DNA from: Chromera velia
Taxonomy: Eukaryota > Sar > Chromeraceae
DNA length: 40,692 nucleotides
Assembly: GCA_018398765.1 (NCBI GenBank)
Contig: JAHBMJ010005791.1
Coordinates: 1 to 40,692, forward strand
Direction: 5' to 3'
A model generated the notes under the pieces. It did not search any database, had not been told where the DNA came from, and saw nothing but the letters and a program-made list of their open reading frames with translations. Each line of letters begins with the position of its first letter. Position 1 is the first letter of the stretch. Positions 31,419 to 40,692 of the stretch are shown here, piece after piece. The translations under genes and the position numbers were made by a program.

Positions 31419-33948
31419 CTATTGCTCCTGAGACGGAAAATGGCTCCCTGCAGGGGCGGCAGCGGAGGAGGAAGACGAAGAGACCCCTGCCCCAGGTGCA
31501 TTGGAGGCGGAGGCAGAGGCAGAAGCAGAGGTGGTATGCGAGGATGCCCTCCAGGGTTTGTCGGCACGAGCCGCCACACAGCGGTCTCGGTAGGTGGTGA
31601 AGGAATGAGCTCCTCCTCCGTGCTGATCCCGATCCCTGTCTCTGGACATGTTGGAAGCGGGGCTGGTCGGATGGGCAGGGGTGTGGGGTGTGGAGAGGGC
31701 AGACATGCGTCTCGTCATGACGGTCCGAGAAGAGGGCGCTTGTCCCCCGTCACTTCTCTCGAGAGTCACGCGACCCCCCGTGTTGCTACTGTGGGAGGAG
31801 GGGGAGTTCACGGGAGATGGGGTGTGGCCCGAGTCGTTTCCTCCTGCCGGTGGGTGACCATCTCTGTCTCTCTTTGATACAGAGAGACGTCGTGAGTGTT
31901 GCGGAACTGGGATGGTGGTGTGACGACTCTGGGAAGCTCTAGTAACGGTTTGGCCTGGTCCTCCTTGGTGTCGCACATGGTGAGGGAGGACCGTGGTGCG
32001 TCTAGTTGCGCGGTGAGACTCTGAGGGGGAGGGGGAGGTGGGTCTTGTTCGGGTGCGGGGGGAGGAGGAAGGACTCATCGTGGGTGTAGGGGTGGCTGAG
32101 GTTGTGGGAGAGGGTGCGAGGGAGAGGGCAGAGGATGAAGGGGTAGGAGAAGAGTAGGGGCTGGGGCGGGTAGAGGCGGAGGCGGAGGCCGAAGGAGCGG
32201 CTGTGGCACGCCCCCCTCCCCTGATGCCCCTCTGTTTCTTTGAAGGGTCCTCTTCCTTCACCTTCTCGTCCGCCTGCTCTGTGTCAGAAGACGTCTGACG
32301 TCTCGCTGACGCCCTACCGGCCTCCTTCTCCTTCTCACTCGTCTTCCTACGCAAAAATGAAATTGTCGAAGTGAAACTCTCAGGAGTCCTTCCCCTTTCC
32401 CTATCTCTTCTTGGGGCTCCCGCTGGTCCGTCCCCTTCTGTTGCTCTGTCCGTCTCCCCCTTCTCTGCAACCTCCAGAGGGGTTCTGCCTGCCTTGTCAC
32501 GAACGGAAATCGTGGCCCCCCAGTGCTCAACGAGCTCACGGACTAGGTCGACTTTGCCTAGGACTGGGGGCAGGTGCAGGACTGTCTGGCCCTCTGCGTT
32601 GGTTTCATTCGGATCGGCACCTTTCTCCAGCAGGAGCCGGGCGGCCTGCAAGGAGAACTCACTGGCCGCGTGCTGCCTGCTGTGGAGAACCCAATGGAGG
32701 GGGGTGTCCCCATTCCATGCCTTCGAGTGGACGGAGGCACCGGCACGCAGGAGCGTTTCGACAACACGCACATGGTCGGCACTGTGGCAGAAGGAGGCTG
32801 CGAAAGTGAGGGGGGTCCACTGGTGGTAGGAGGTGCGGGTCTCAATCTCACAGCCTCTGGCAATGAGGAGCTCGCAGCTCTCGGGGCTGCCCTTCTCTGC
32901 ACATATGTGAAGGGCCTGCCTCACCTCCCTCCCATTCCAGTGGTGCTTTTGCGGTTTCGCCCCCTTCTTCAGGAGCAGCTGTATGGCAAGATGGTTCTTT
33001 TGAAAGGCTGCACAATGCAGGGGGGAACGGCAGTCATCGACGTTCGCTGTCTCAATGTCAAGGGAGCCTTGAGACCTTGAGAAGACTTCCTCGAGAGTCG
33101 AGGGGTCTCTGCAGTAGGCGGCTGCATAGTGAAGCGGGGTCCAGCCTGTGCTGTCATAGAAGAGCACATTCAGTCCCCAATCGAGGAGCAAACGCACGCA
33201 CTTGGAGCTGTTGTTCGCAAGTGCAATGCTGAGGGCGGGGGCCCACTCGACGCGCCCGTTGCGCGTCTTGAAGACGAGCGGTTGGAGCACGTCGAAGAGT
33301 CTGTTGGTGAGAAGCTGCTTCAGCAGAGTGCTGCAGTCAAATTTGATCAGTTTGTACAACTGCCAATCAGTTTCCCACCAGTTTCCCTTTCTGTGTCCTC
33401 TGTTCTGAAAGAGAAACTTGAGGACTAGAGGGTCGTCTGTCAGCATGTGCAGTTCACGGCTGAGTTGGGAGAGCTGAAAGGCGGATCTGATGGGAAGGAA
33501 GCCACTCGTGCATGTCAGCCAGAGCACGAGGAACTTGGGGGAGGTGCTCTGTGCGAAAAGACCTCCTGGGAGAGACGTTGAACACTCTTGCTGATGATCA
33601 TCCAGAGACAGGTTCGAAGCGTGGAGGAGGGTGTCCTCCATTGCTGCAAGCACAAGCACAGAGAGAAATGTGAGGAAATCCTGACGCAGTACTGGACGCA
33701 TCGGATCGTCAAGGAGGTACGCGGGAAGTCAGAAAGAAAAAAGGTGATTTGACTGACCTGCACCGTCTCCTACAGCACTGGAGGACGCATGAATCTCCGG
33801 GCTCAGTTCCGGGAAGCGCGTGTAGAAGGAGCTCCGCGCATCATCGCTGCAAGCAGAAGGACAGATGCAAAGTTCATTCTAGTGCAAATGCAAAGAAGAA
33901 GGCGATCTTGAGCTTGGATGAGGAGACTGACAGGTTCTGGAACTTCAT
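31419..33948 (-). CDS. Ankyrin-repeat protein with long Ser/Pro/Arg-rich tail, 776 aa, three exons
   Basis: Exons in coding order: 33948-33932 (17 nt, MKFQN plus two bases), 33846-33758, 33643-31419. Junctions are GTCAGT donors with CAG acceptors, and phases (2, 1) close to 777 codons. Ankyrin repeats fill about residues 168-430. Recognisable helices include WTPLHYAAAYC, SPLHCAAFQKNHLAIQLLLK, QALHICAEKGSPESCELLI, WTPLTFAASF, DTPLHWVLHSR, AARLLLEKGADPNETNAEGQ and GRTPLEVAEKG. The N-terminal ~150 residues are non-repeat and probably helical. From about 435 to the end the chain is low-complexity, with RDRDRDQ, poly-Ser-Ala and many SP/TP sites. A protein-interaction scaffold role is what ankyrins usually mean; no enzymatic domain is seen. 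An alternative start in the large exon (ATG at 33701) would need intron retention and I reject it. Confidence 0.88.
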
Positions 33949-34709
33949 CTTGACAGATCTCGATCACTTTAAACACTCAAGAAACACGCGGTGTCAAGTC
34001 AATCCATGGTCCATCTAGAGAACCACAACAAACAGAGAGGTGTCTCACTTCTTAGGAGCACGCGGATCATTGTCACTGAGAAGGAATGCATGCGGAAGTG
34101 AAGTCCCAAAAGACTGTTTGAGGACTCAAAACAGCGATTCTCTGTTGTTTCACATTTTGGTGACTCAAAGCTTTGCTGAGTGACAGACCAGGATGGCACT
34201 TGATGGCTTCATGCCCGTTTTTGGAACGGTGTCCTCACAAAAAGTTCAAATTTGTGGATGCTTAATTTCATAACGTTCTGAAGGCCTCTCTCGCGGCATA
34301 AATTAAAAATAGTTGGTGCCTTGGCCCCATGCATCCCATCGATCGCGAAGCAAGTTTTTCGGCGCCATGCATGCATGCAATTCGAAACGTTCGAAATTTT
34401 GTTTTGAATCGAAAAGCCACACGGAACTGCCAGAGATCTGTTATGATCTGTTCGATCAACCATCTGGCATCATCTGTCACCCTGCTGATGCCACTGGGGT
34501 TGTGCATACACGAAGTAAGACAACTTGAGACCGTGCCGTGATTATTTGTTTCTTCTTGACCGTGGACGGCTGCGTACTGTGAGAACGAGTGCCTCCTCCC
34601 GCCTGAAGATTTTTCAGCTTGGTGTATCCGTCTCGTTTTTCTCTTGCCCCAGTTCCTTTACTCCTGTCGAACCGTCTCGTTCTCCGAAACACCATCTGAA
34701 TAATTAAAA
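33949..34709. promoter_or_regulatory. 761-bp divergent promoter region between ankyrin and CAP-PAN genes
   Basis: The two start codons face away from each other, so both 5' flanks share this interval. It contains overlapping TGCATGCA palindromes (34368-34379), an ATCGATCG stretch near 34338, and TTCGAA near 34380. No TATA box was identified. Small open frames on both strands here look random. Regulatory role inferred from position only. Confidence 0.45.
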
Positions 34710-36754
34710 ATGAGGGTCACTCAAGTGTTTGCCTTCTTGGGTCTCCTTTTGTCTTTTGCCTCCGGCCTCCGATTCGATCGTGCGGGAGGAGACGGATCCT
34801 CTTTGACGTCCTCGGTCGTCTCTGTGCCCGTCTCTCAGAACAACGAGACCCTGCCCCTCACGGACGATCTCAGCCTGACATTTGCCATTCGGACAAATTT
34901 CTACAGATGCCTGTCAGTCCATGAGTAAAATGGGATGACGTGAAGGAAAGCAAGGGACAGTCGCTGGAGACGCAGGTTTTTTTTCTCTCCATTTTTTTGG
35001 ACGCCCCCTTCAACGTCCAGCCATCTCATTTCAGATATCTAACGCTCAGTGTATCCGACTATGTATGATTTCCTGCAGGCATGACACCCCGCTGGCCAGC
35101 TGGAGTCCCTGTCTGGAGGGGGCAGCGCAGGAGTGGGCCGACCGGGGGAAGTTCGAGCACTCGGGGTCCTACTTCTTCGAACCTTGCCGGGGCCCTTCTG
35201 GAGAGAATATGGGCCTGGATTTCGAGGACCCGGAGAAGAGCATCATCGCCTTCTATGAGTGGGAGAGGGTCGCCTGGTCACGCTCCACTCAGGACTGCTT
35301 CGTTCAGGGGGTGTGTTTGTGTGTGTGTGGGCGTGGGTGCTTGAGGGTGTGTGTGTGTGTGTGAGTGTGTGTGAGTGAGTGTGTGTGTGGGCGTGGGTAC
35401 TTGAGGGTGTGTGTGTGAGTGAGTGTGTGTGTGTGTGTCTGTGTGTGTGTCTGTGTATGAGTGAGTGATGTTGTGTGTGTGTGCGTGCGAAGAGTTTCAT
35501 CTGTTTGCACCGTTTCATGCACACTGTCGTGTGTGTGGGTGGCCACATTGGCGGGAGGGAGGGAGGGAGGGAGGGAGGGAGGGAAGAAACTTCAAGAAAG
35601 GAATAAGAAGGGTGGGATGGTTTCGAGAGGAAGACGGCAGGAGAGGGAGGGAGGGAAGAAAGTAAGGCAACGGTAACTCGGGTCTTCAGACCGTTTGTTT
35701 GAGCAAGAGGCAGAGAAAAGGCGATCGAAGGGCGTAGGGGCGCAGAGAGAACCGACCTTTTTCCTTTGCCGAATGATTTCATTGCACTTGCCCTATTTCT
35801 TTCTCTCCCAAGGACGTCGCAGATATCCATGGCCCTCGTCAGACCTCATTCATCCTCATGTGTTTCTCTGTATCCTCTCCTGCCTCACCGCACTCCTCTG
35901 CTTGCGTCTCTGCTGCCTGCCTACAGGCTGCTCACTACACCGCACTTCTCTGGAAGGGGGTCAAGTGGATCGGGTGCGCTCGCGGAAAGGGCCCCGTAAG
36001 GCTGGATGTGTGCTACTACAAGGGGAACGATCGTCTTGACTGCACGACTCCCAACACAGAGGTTTGTCTGTCGGTCCTCTTCATGGTTCCGTTTTCATAC
36101 AAGCGCTCATGCGGGCGGGAGGGGGGGGGAGTGAACAGAGCAGATGCTCACTTTGTCTGTGTGTCTGTGTGTCCGTGTCAATACCCACTTTCACCCTGTC
36201 CGTGCCCCCGGCCTCTGAACTAACTTCGCTTGTTCGGAGAATTGAGGGATCGCCCCTCCGGCTGCTTGGCGTAGAGAGGCCGTGACCGTGTTTGTTCTAG
36301 GATCATGCAACTATTTCCTTCCCCTCTGCCTGCCTGCCTGCCTGCCTGCAGGGCTGCTATGTCGGGAACGTTCTGCCTCGAGGGTCGAAGACTGAAGAGC
36401 AGTGCTGGGCTGAGGCTGTCGAGTGGGGACTTGGAGGTTAGTCTTTTTTTTTTCCTGTATAAAAAGAAGAGCAGTGCTGGGCTGAGGCTGTCGAGTGGGG
36501 ACTTGGAGGTTAGTCTGGGGGGTGAATGGGGTGTGAAGAAGGGCGTTGCGTGATGGATGCACCTCGGCTTTTATGGGAGTGACCTGCTGCAGGGGATCCT
36601 TCTTCCCTCTTCAGCCTCTTCTTCTCTAAAGGCAGAGAGAGACGATTTCAGCAAGACATGTCCGTCTGCTACTCATCCTGCCTGGCTTGCTTGCGCGCGC
36701 GAACACACACAGACAGTCACACACACATACACATACACACACACAGGAGAAAGG

Positions 36755-36785
<31 letters not shown>

Positions 36786-38703
36786 TAAGAAAGAGAGCGA
36801 CTGAACCTGAGGAGATGCCCTCCAAAAAAGCAGAGAGAAGAGGTGAGTCGCATAGAGGCCCACCCACGCATACCTGCGTACAGACCCTCACAGTGCCTCA
36901 GCGAAGGAAAAACCATGACCTCTGTTTTCTGATCGCGATGGACATTCCATGCATCTGTCAACATTCTTGTCTCTGCAGATCAAGGCACGACCACCACACC
37001 TGCCCCAACCACAACCACAACAACGACCGCACCCCCCCCTGAAACAACTACCACCACTACAACCGCCCCCCCTCCTACCACCACAACTACAACTGCTCCC
37101 CCCCCTACTACAACTACAACCACCGCTACCATCACTACCACCACGCCTGTCCCAACCACAACCACTACAACCACCACCACGACTACTCCCCCTCCTACTA
37201 CAACTACCACCACCACTACCACTACAGCCACCACAACTACTCCCCCTCCTACTACCACTACCACCACCACCACCACCGCTACCACTACAACCACCACAAC
37301 TACTCCCCCTCCTACTACAACTACCACCACCACTACATCTACCACCACCACCCCCACTACCACTACAACCACTACTACTACAACTACCACCACTACTACT
37401 ACTACCACAACCACCACTACCACCACAACAACTACTACCACCACTACTACCACTACAACCACGACCACTACCACCACCACCACCACCACCACCACTACTC
37501 CCCCTCCTACCACCACTACTACTACTACTACTAACACCACCACCACTACGACTACTACTGCTACTACCACCACCACCACCACTACCACCACAACCACCAC
37601 CACCACAAGCACCACCACTACTACCACCACCACCACTACGACTACTACTGCTACTACCACCACCACCACTACCACCACAACCACCACAACCACCACCACC
37701 ACAAGCACCACCACAACTACCACCACCACCACAACAGCAGCAGCTGCAGAACCCACCGCCCCCCCTGCCCCAACTTGCCCCCCCTGCAACTGTCCCAACC
37801 AAAGCACGACCCCTGCCCCCGCCGCGGCGCTCTCGTGCCCAGTTCCCTACTCAGAACTTAAAAACGGAGGTGCCAAGGACATTTTCTCCTATGTGAGCAC
37901 GTCCGAGAGAGAGTGGATGACCTCCGCCGGATGCGGTGCCCTTTGTGACTATGTATGGGCCTGCAAAGCCTTCCTGTTCGATGAGTCCAAAGGCGAATGC
38001 ACTCTTTACAGGAGCTACAAACAGAACGGGTCATCTGACGGCACCGAGGGGCGGATCTTCTGTGTGAACGATGGTCAGTCAGTCAGGCAGGCATAAGACT
38101 GCCGGACTCAGGTCCTGACCTTGTGCAGACTCTTCCATCCATCCTTTTGCTCTTCATTGACCCGAAGCCCATGCGCTGACTGCCGTAATAACCGTCCAAT
38201 GCCTCGAAAGCTGCGTGTGCCTTTGTTCCGTATGTTTCTCTGCTCTGCAGGATGCTTTCTGCTGCCGTCAAAGTCTGTCCTTTCGTCTTCTTTTCTTATT
38301 CCTTCCTGCAGAATCCTTCCTGATCTCAGAGTCCTCTTCAAGTAAACCCTCGGTACCCTCGGGGCTTGCTGAAGTCTCCGCTGCCACCCTCCACAACGGA
38401 ATTCGAAGGCATACAGAGACAGAGACGAGGGCGGCCTCAGGGGGGCCTGACGGTGTGGAGACGGCAGACGGCAGCGCGGACGCAAAAGCAGCCATGCTGA
38501 AGGCCATGGCTGCGCGGATCAATCAGCAGCTGGACCAGTCGACTTCGCTGTCCCCAGCCGGATCCACGGCCTGGCTGGATCCTTTCAAGAGCGTCCCGAA
38601 GTTCAACGAGGGCACGTTGGGGAAGGGCGCAGAGGCCCCCAAGGTTCCCTCCTACAGGCAGACGATGGTGACCCGACATGGGGGCGCAGGGAGCATTTTG
38701 TAA
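34710..38703 (+). CDS. Secreted CAP (SCP/PR-1) - Thr-rich mucin-like - PAN/apple-like protein, 713 aa, six exons
   Basis: Exons: 34710-34912, 35079-35310, 35927-36061, 36352-36436, 36979-38073, 38312-38703. All GT-AG; phases close to 714 codons. Residues 1-20 form a signal peptide (MRVTQVFAFLGLLLSFASG). A CAP domain covers about 50-190, with LASWSPCLEGAAQEWADR, GENMG, HYTALLWKGVKWIGCA (CAP signature 1) and DVCYYKGND (signature 2). A Cys-containing segment follows (191-219, GCYVGNVLPRG). Then comes a Thr/Pro-rich tract (about 222-475), expected to be heavily O-glycosylated. A PAN/apple-like module (about 505-584) has CGALCDYVWACKAFLFDESK and later Cys. The last exon gives a polar tail with no transmembrane segment or clear GPI signal. 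CAP proteins are extracellular and PAN modules bind carbohydrate or protein, so an adhesive or matrix role is inferred. An extra small exon between 36437 and 36978 cannot be excluded. Confidence 0.88.
35311..35480. repeat. GT-rich microsatellite in the second CAP intron
   Basis: Long interrupted (GT)n sequence with two near-copies of a GGGCGTGGG(T)...CTTGAGGGTGTG unit at about 35330 and 35390. It starts directly at the splice donor GTGTGT after 35310, which leaves the exact donor ambiguous by a few bases. The frame supports the position given. Confidence 0.8.
35554..35585. repeat. (GGGA)n tract
   Basis: About seven consecutive GGGA units inside intron 2 of the CAP-PAN gene. A similar tract occurs at about 15391-15412. 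Confidence 0.85.
36394..36516 (+). repeat. Exact 51-bp direct duplication covering an exon end and its splice donor
   Basis: The block 36394-36444 (last 43 nt of exon 4 plus the first 8 nt of the intron, including GTTAGT) is repeated without mismatch at 36466-36516. The offset is 72 bp. A T-rich tract and an AAAAAG sit just before the second copy. If that AG were used as an acceptor, the second copy would be a 42-nt exon. That length keeps the frame and repeats EEQCWAEAVEWGLG. Confidence 0.9.
36985..37740 (+). repeat. ACN-codon tandem repeat encoding a poly-Thr / TTPPPTT tract
   Basis: About 250 codons of almost pure ACN (Thr), with scattered CCN (Pro), GCN (Ala) and CCCCCTCCT blocks. The frame is fixed by the upstream splice phase and by the downstream PAN-like frame, and I found no in-frame stop. 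The complementary strand also stays open as poly-Val or Gly/Ser-rich frames, which are artefacts of the repeat. Confidence 0.9.
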
Positions 38704-38727
38704 GGGACAGCGGGGGGTCATTTTGTA

Positions 38728-38733
38728 AATAAA
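38728..38733 (+). terminator. Possible polyadenylation signal after the CAP-PAN gene
   Basis: AATAAA begins 25 nt past the TAA stop at 38701-38703. Position and sequence fit a poly(A) signal, but whether this organism uses the hexamer is unknown. Confidence 0.4.
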
Positions 38734-39121
38734 ACGCAAGAAGGGGGGCAGAGAAAAGCTGCAGAAGGTAGTCGGAAGTTCTTTCGATGACTGTGAAGAA
38801 ATGGATTGTTTGGACGGAACCAGGAAAGACGCACAAAGGGAGGGAGTTGTATCTTGATGGACTTCCTTGTGATAGAATGGGGAGGAGGCAAAGAAGAGAA
38901 AATGAGAAGGGGCAAGAGAAGACATAGAGAGAGTGGGGAAGTAAAATGTTGAAATGATTCGATGAAGAGAACATCATGGATCTGTCTGTCTGCCTCTCTC
39001 GTCATTCAAAACAGATCAGTGACTGTCTTTGGCGACCTTGATGCTTTTTCGTTGTCACTCTTTCTCTTTTTCTTTCCTTTCTTTTCTTTTCTTTTCTCTT
39101 TCTTTCTTTCTTTCTTTCTTT

Positions 39122-39152
<31 letters not shown>

Positions 39153-40331
39153 TCTTGCTTGCTTTCTTTCTTTCTTTCTTTCTTTTCTTTCTTTCTTTCT
39201 TTCTTTCTTTTCTTTCTTTCCTTCTTTCTTTCTTTCTTTGAGGGACCCTGTACTTCTGGTCTCTCTCGTCTTCTGTTGGTTTGGATGGAAGAATGACCGC
39301 GTGTGAATGGACGACCGCGGTTCTTAGAAAAGAAACCAACGGTGGCAAGAGGAAAGGGAAAAGTTAAAAACTGAGCCTTTCAGCCTTTCGTGATTGAATG
39401 GGACACCTTAAGGTAAGGTCGAGTGCCCAATTTGACCATGACGCAAGACCGAGTCAGTCCCTGTGTGTCTGTGTCTGTGTGCCTGCAGTCTTTCCTTCCT
39501 GTGTGCTCATTTGGTTCCTCTCTTGCTTCTCAGCTTCGTCCTCTGAGCTGCACATCAAGAAGAGAACAATTTGTCTGTTTCTTTTTTTGTCCTACACGTT
39601 TCGTGTTCCAAGCCTTCACCGTGCTTCATAAGTTCGTCCATCCATGTCCATTGACTGATCGATCGCATGTCTCTGTCTTATTTGTCTGCCTGATTGAATT
39701 CGCGTCCTTTGTCTGGCCTTCCTTTTCTCCTCTACCGTCGGGTTCTGAAGGTGAGCTCTCTCGTCATCGAAGGGGGTAACCGAAAGAGAACTTGAAGAGG
39801 AGACTAGGAAAGAATTCGTGTGTCAAGGCAGACTAGGAGGGTGAAGGTATCCTCCTCCTGCAGTCAGCCTGGATGGTGTTCATGGAAAGAAAGAGGGAGA
39901 GGGGCGCTGCTCTTCTTTGTGCCTGCCTGTCTGTCAGCGTCTGGCAGAAATGAAAAGGAAAGAGAGAGAGATTGAGTGTGGCTCTCCGATCTTCCCTATG
40001 TTTGTTTGCGTGTTGGGTGGGGCAGATGCGTGCATGCTTGCTCTTGACCATGCAGAAGGTTGGGTCAGACAGTGTTTCCTTTTGTCTTCCCCCCCTCCCC
40101 ATTCCTTGTTGCTTCCTTCCGCGTTTTCTTCTTAAGGGCTGCACGGACGAATGTGGGCCTGCACGGAAATGACAGGGAGAGAAGCCTATTTAAGGGTTTC
40201 AACTATGATTGGGGGGGACTGGGGGTTTCAAGTGGATGTTCCTTACTTCTTTTTTCCTTCTTTTCATTCCATGCTTGTCTCTCTCTTCTCTTCTCTTCTC
40301 TTCTCTTCTCTCTCTTCTCTTTCTTTCTTGT

Positions 40332-40367
<36 letters not shown>

Positions 40368-40692
40368 ATTTTCTTTCTTCCTTTCTTTCTTTCTTTCTTT
40401 CCTTCTTTCTTTCTTTCTTTCTTTCTTTCTTATGTTCTTTCTTTCTTCCTTTCTTCCTTTCTTCCTTTCTTCCTTCCTTCCTTCCTTCCTTCCTTTCTTC
40501 CTTTCTTTCTTTTCTTTTCTTTTCTTTTCTTTTCGTTTTTTCTTTCTTTCTTTCTTTGTTTCTTTCTTTTTTCCTTTTGTCCATCCTTTCTCTCCTCACG
40601 GCGATGACCAAGGGTTTCTTCTTTCGTCTGTTCTTTCTAATTCCCCGTTTTCGTCGGGCGGCGCACTTTCTTGTGATCCTTTGGGTGGGAGA
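38734..40692. other. Gene-free 3' flank with long pyrimidine microsatellites
   Basis: No exon was recognised on either strand. Two long CTTT/TTTC-type tracts dominate (about 39055-39240, with an embedded CTTG block, and about 40280-40572, with embedded CCTT blocks). Frames through them on either strand (Phe/Leu/Ser or Lys/Glu/Arg rich) are repeat artefacts. The segment 39380-40200 between them has no supportable gene. Confidence 0.6.

Noticed and set aside
31335-31877. 180-codon Gly/Arg-rich plus-strand frame
   Set aside because: Antisense to the low-complexity tail of the ankyrin protein.
33644-33701. N-terminal extension MRPVLRQDFLTFLSV of the ankyrin protein as a signal peptide
   Set aside because: The sequence is the polypyrimidine tract and acceptor of an intron. 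Two upstream exons join in phase to the CAG acceptor at 33644.
36888-37807. Gly/Ser-rich and poly-Val minus-strand frames of about 275-305 codons, and a Pro/Leu-rich plus-strand frame
   Set aside because: All are other-frame readings of the ACN repeat. Splice phase and the downstream PAN-like frame fix the Thr frame as the coding one.
39055-40611. Phe/Leu/Ser-rich or Lys/Arg/Glu-rich open frames
   Set aside because: Translation of CTTT-type microsatellites. No start context, domain or splice structure.
1-40692. tRNA, rRNA or CRISPR features
   Set aside because: No B-box-like GGTTCGAATCC with a matching cloverleaf, no rRNA-like sequence, and no regularly spaced repeat array was seen.

Overview
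The window looks like nuclear DNA of an intron-rich unicellular eukaryote. A chromerid or related alveolate is my best guess. This is inference from the dense GT-AG introns, long gene-poor AT-rich tracts, abundant microsatellites, TGCATGCA elements, and the mix of CAP, mucin-like, PAN and MAPKKK-type proteins. No bacterial, organellar or viral gene was recognised, and I saw no rRNA, tRNA or CRISPR array.

Layout. 1-302: the 5' coding exon of a gene that leaves the window on the left (minus strand). 303-8207: gene-poor, with a 51-bp RG-rich tandem repeat, a long fold-back element (2271-2693) and a ~1-kb element with inverted ends (5331-6371). 8208-12520 (minus): a five-exon MAPKKK-like kinase of 819 aa. 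13221-15110 (plus): an unrecognised gene of about 334 aa with a possible N-myristoylation start. 15111-21335: mostly non-coding, with coding-looking short segments, including a possible four-exon minus-strand gene (19438-20342). 21336-27854 (plus): a nine-exon gene for a 1,320-aa protein with two complete MAPKKK-like kinase domains in tandem. 27855-31418: no convincing gene, but two adjacent related fold-back elements. 31419-33948 (minus): a 776-aa ankyrin-repeat protein. 34710-38703 (plus), divergent from it: a 713-aa secreted CAP / Thr-rich mucin-like / PAN-like protein. 38704-40692: long pyrimidine microsatellites.

How the genes relate. The clearest story is a family of MAPKKK-like kinase domains. 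Three copies (one in the minus-strand gene, two in the plus-strand gene) share four introns at identical positions and phases (1, 2, 1, 0). Each also has a middle exon of exactly 116 nt. The two kinase genes share several short motifs, in the same order, inside otherwise low-complexity N-termini, so they are paralogues that now diverge from each other across about 8.8 kb. The ankyrin gene and the secreted CAP-PAN gene form a second divergent pair separated by 761 bp. I see no evidence that the kinases, the ankyrin protein and the secreted protein act in one pathway.

All multi-exon models were assembled by eye from reading frame, splice consensus and phase. They need transcript support.
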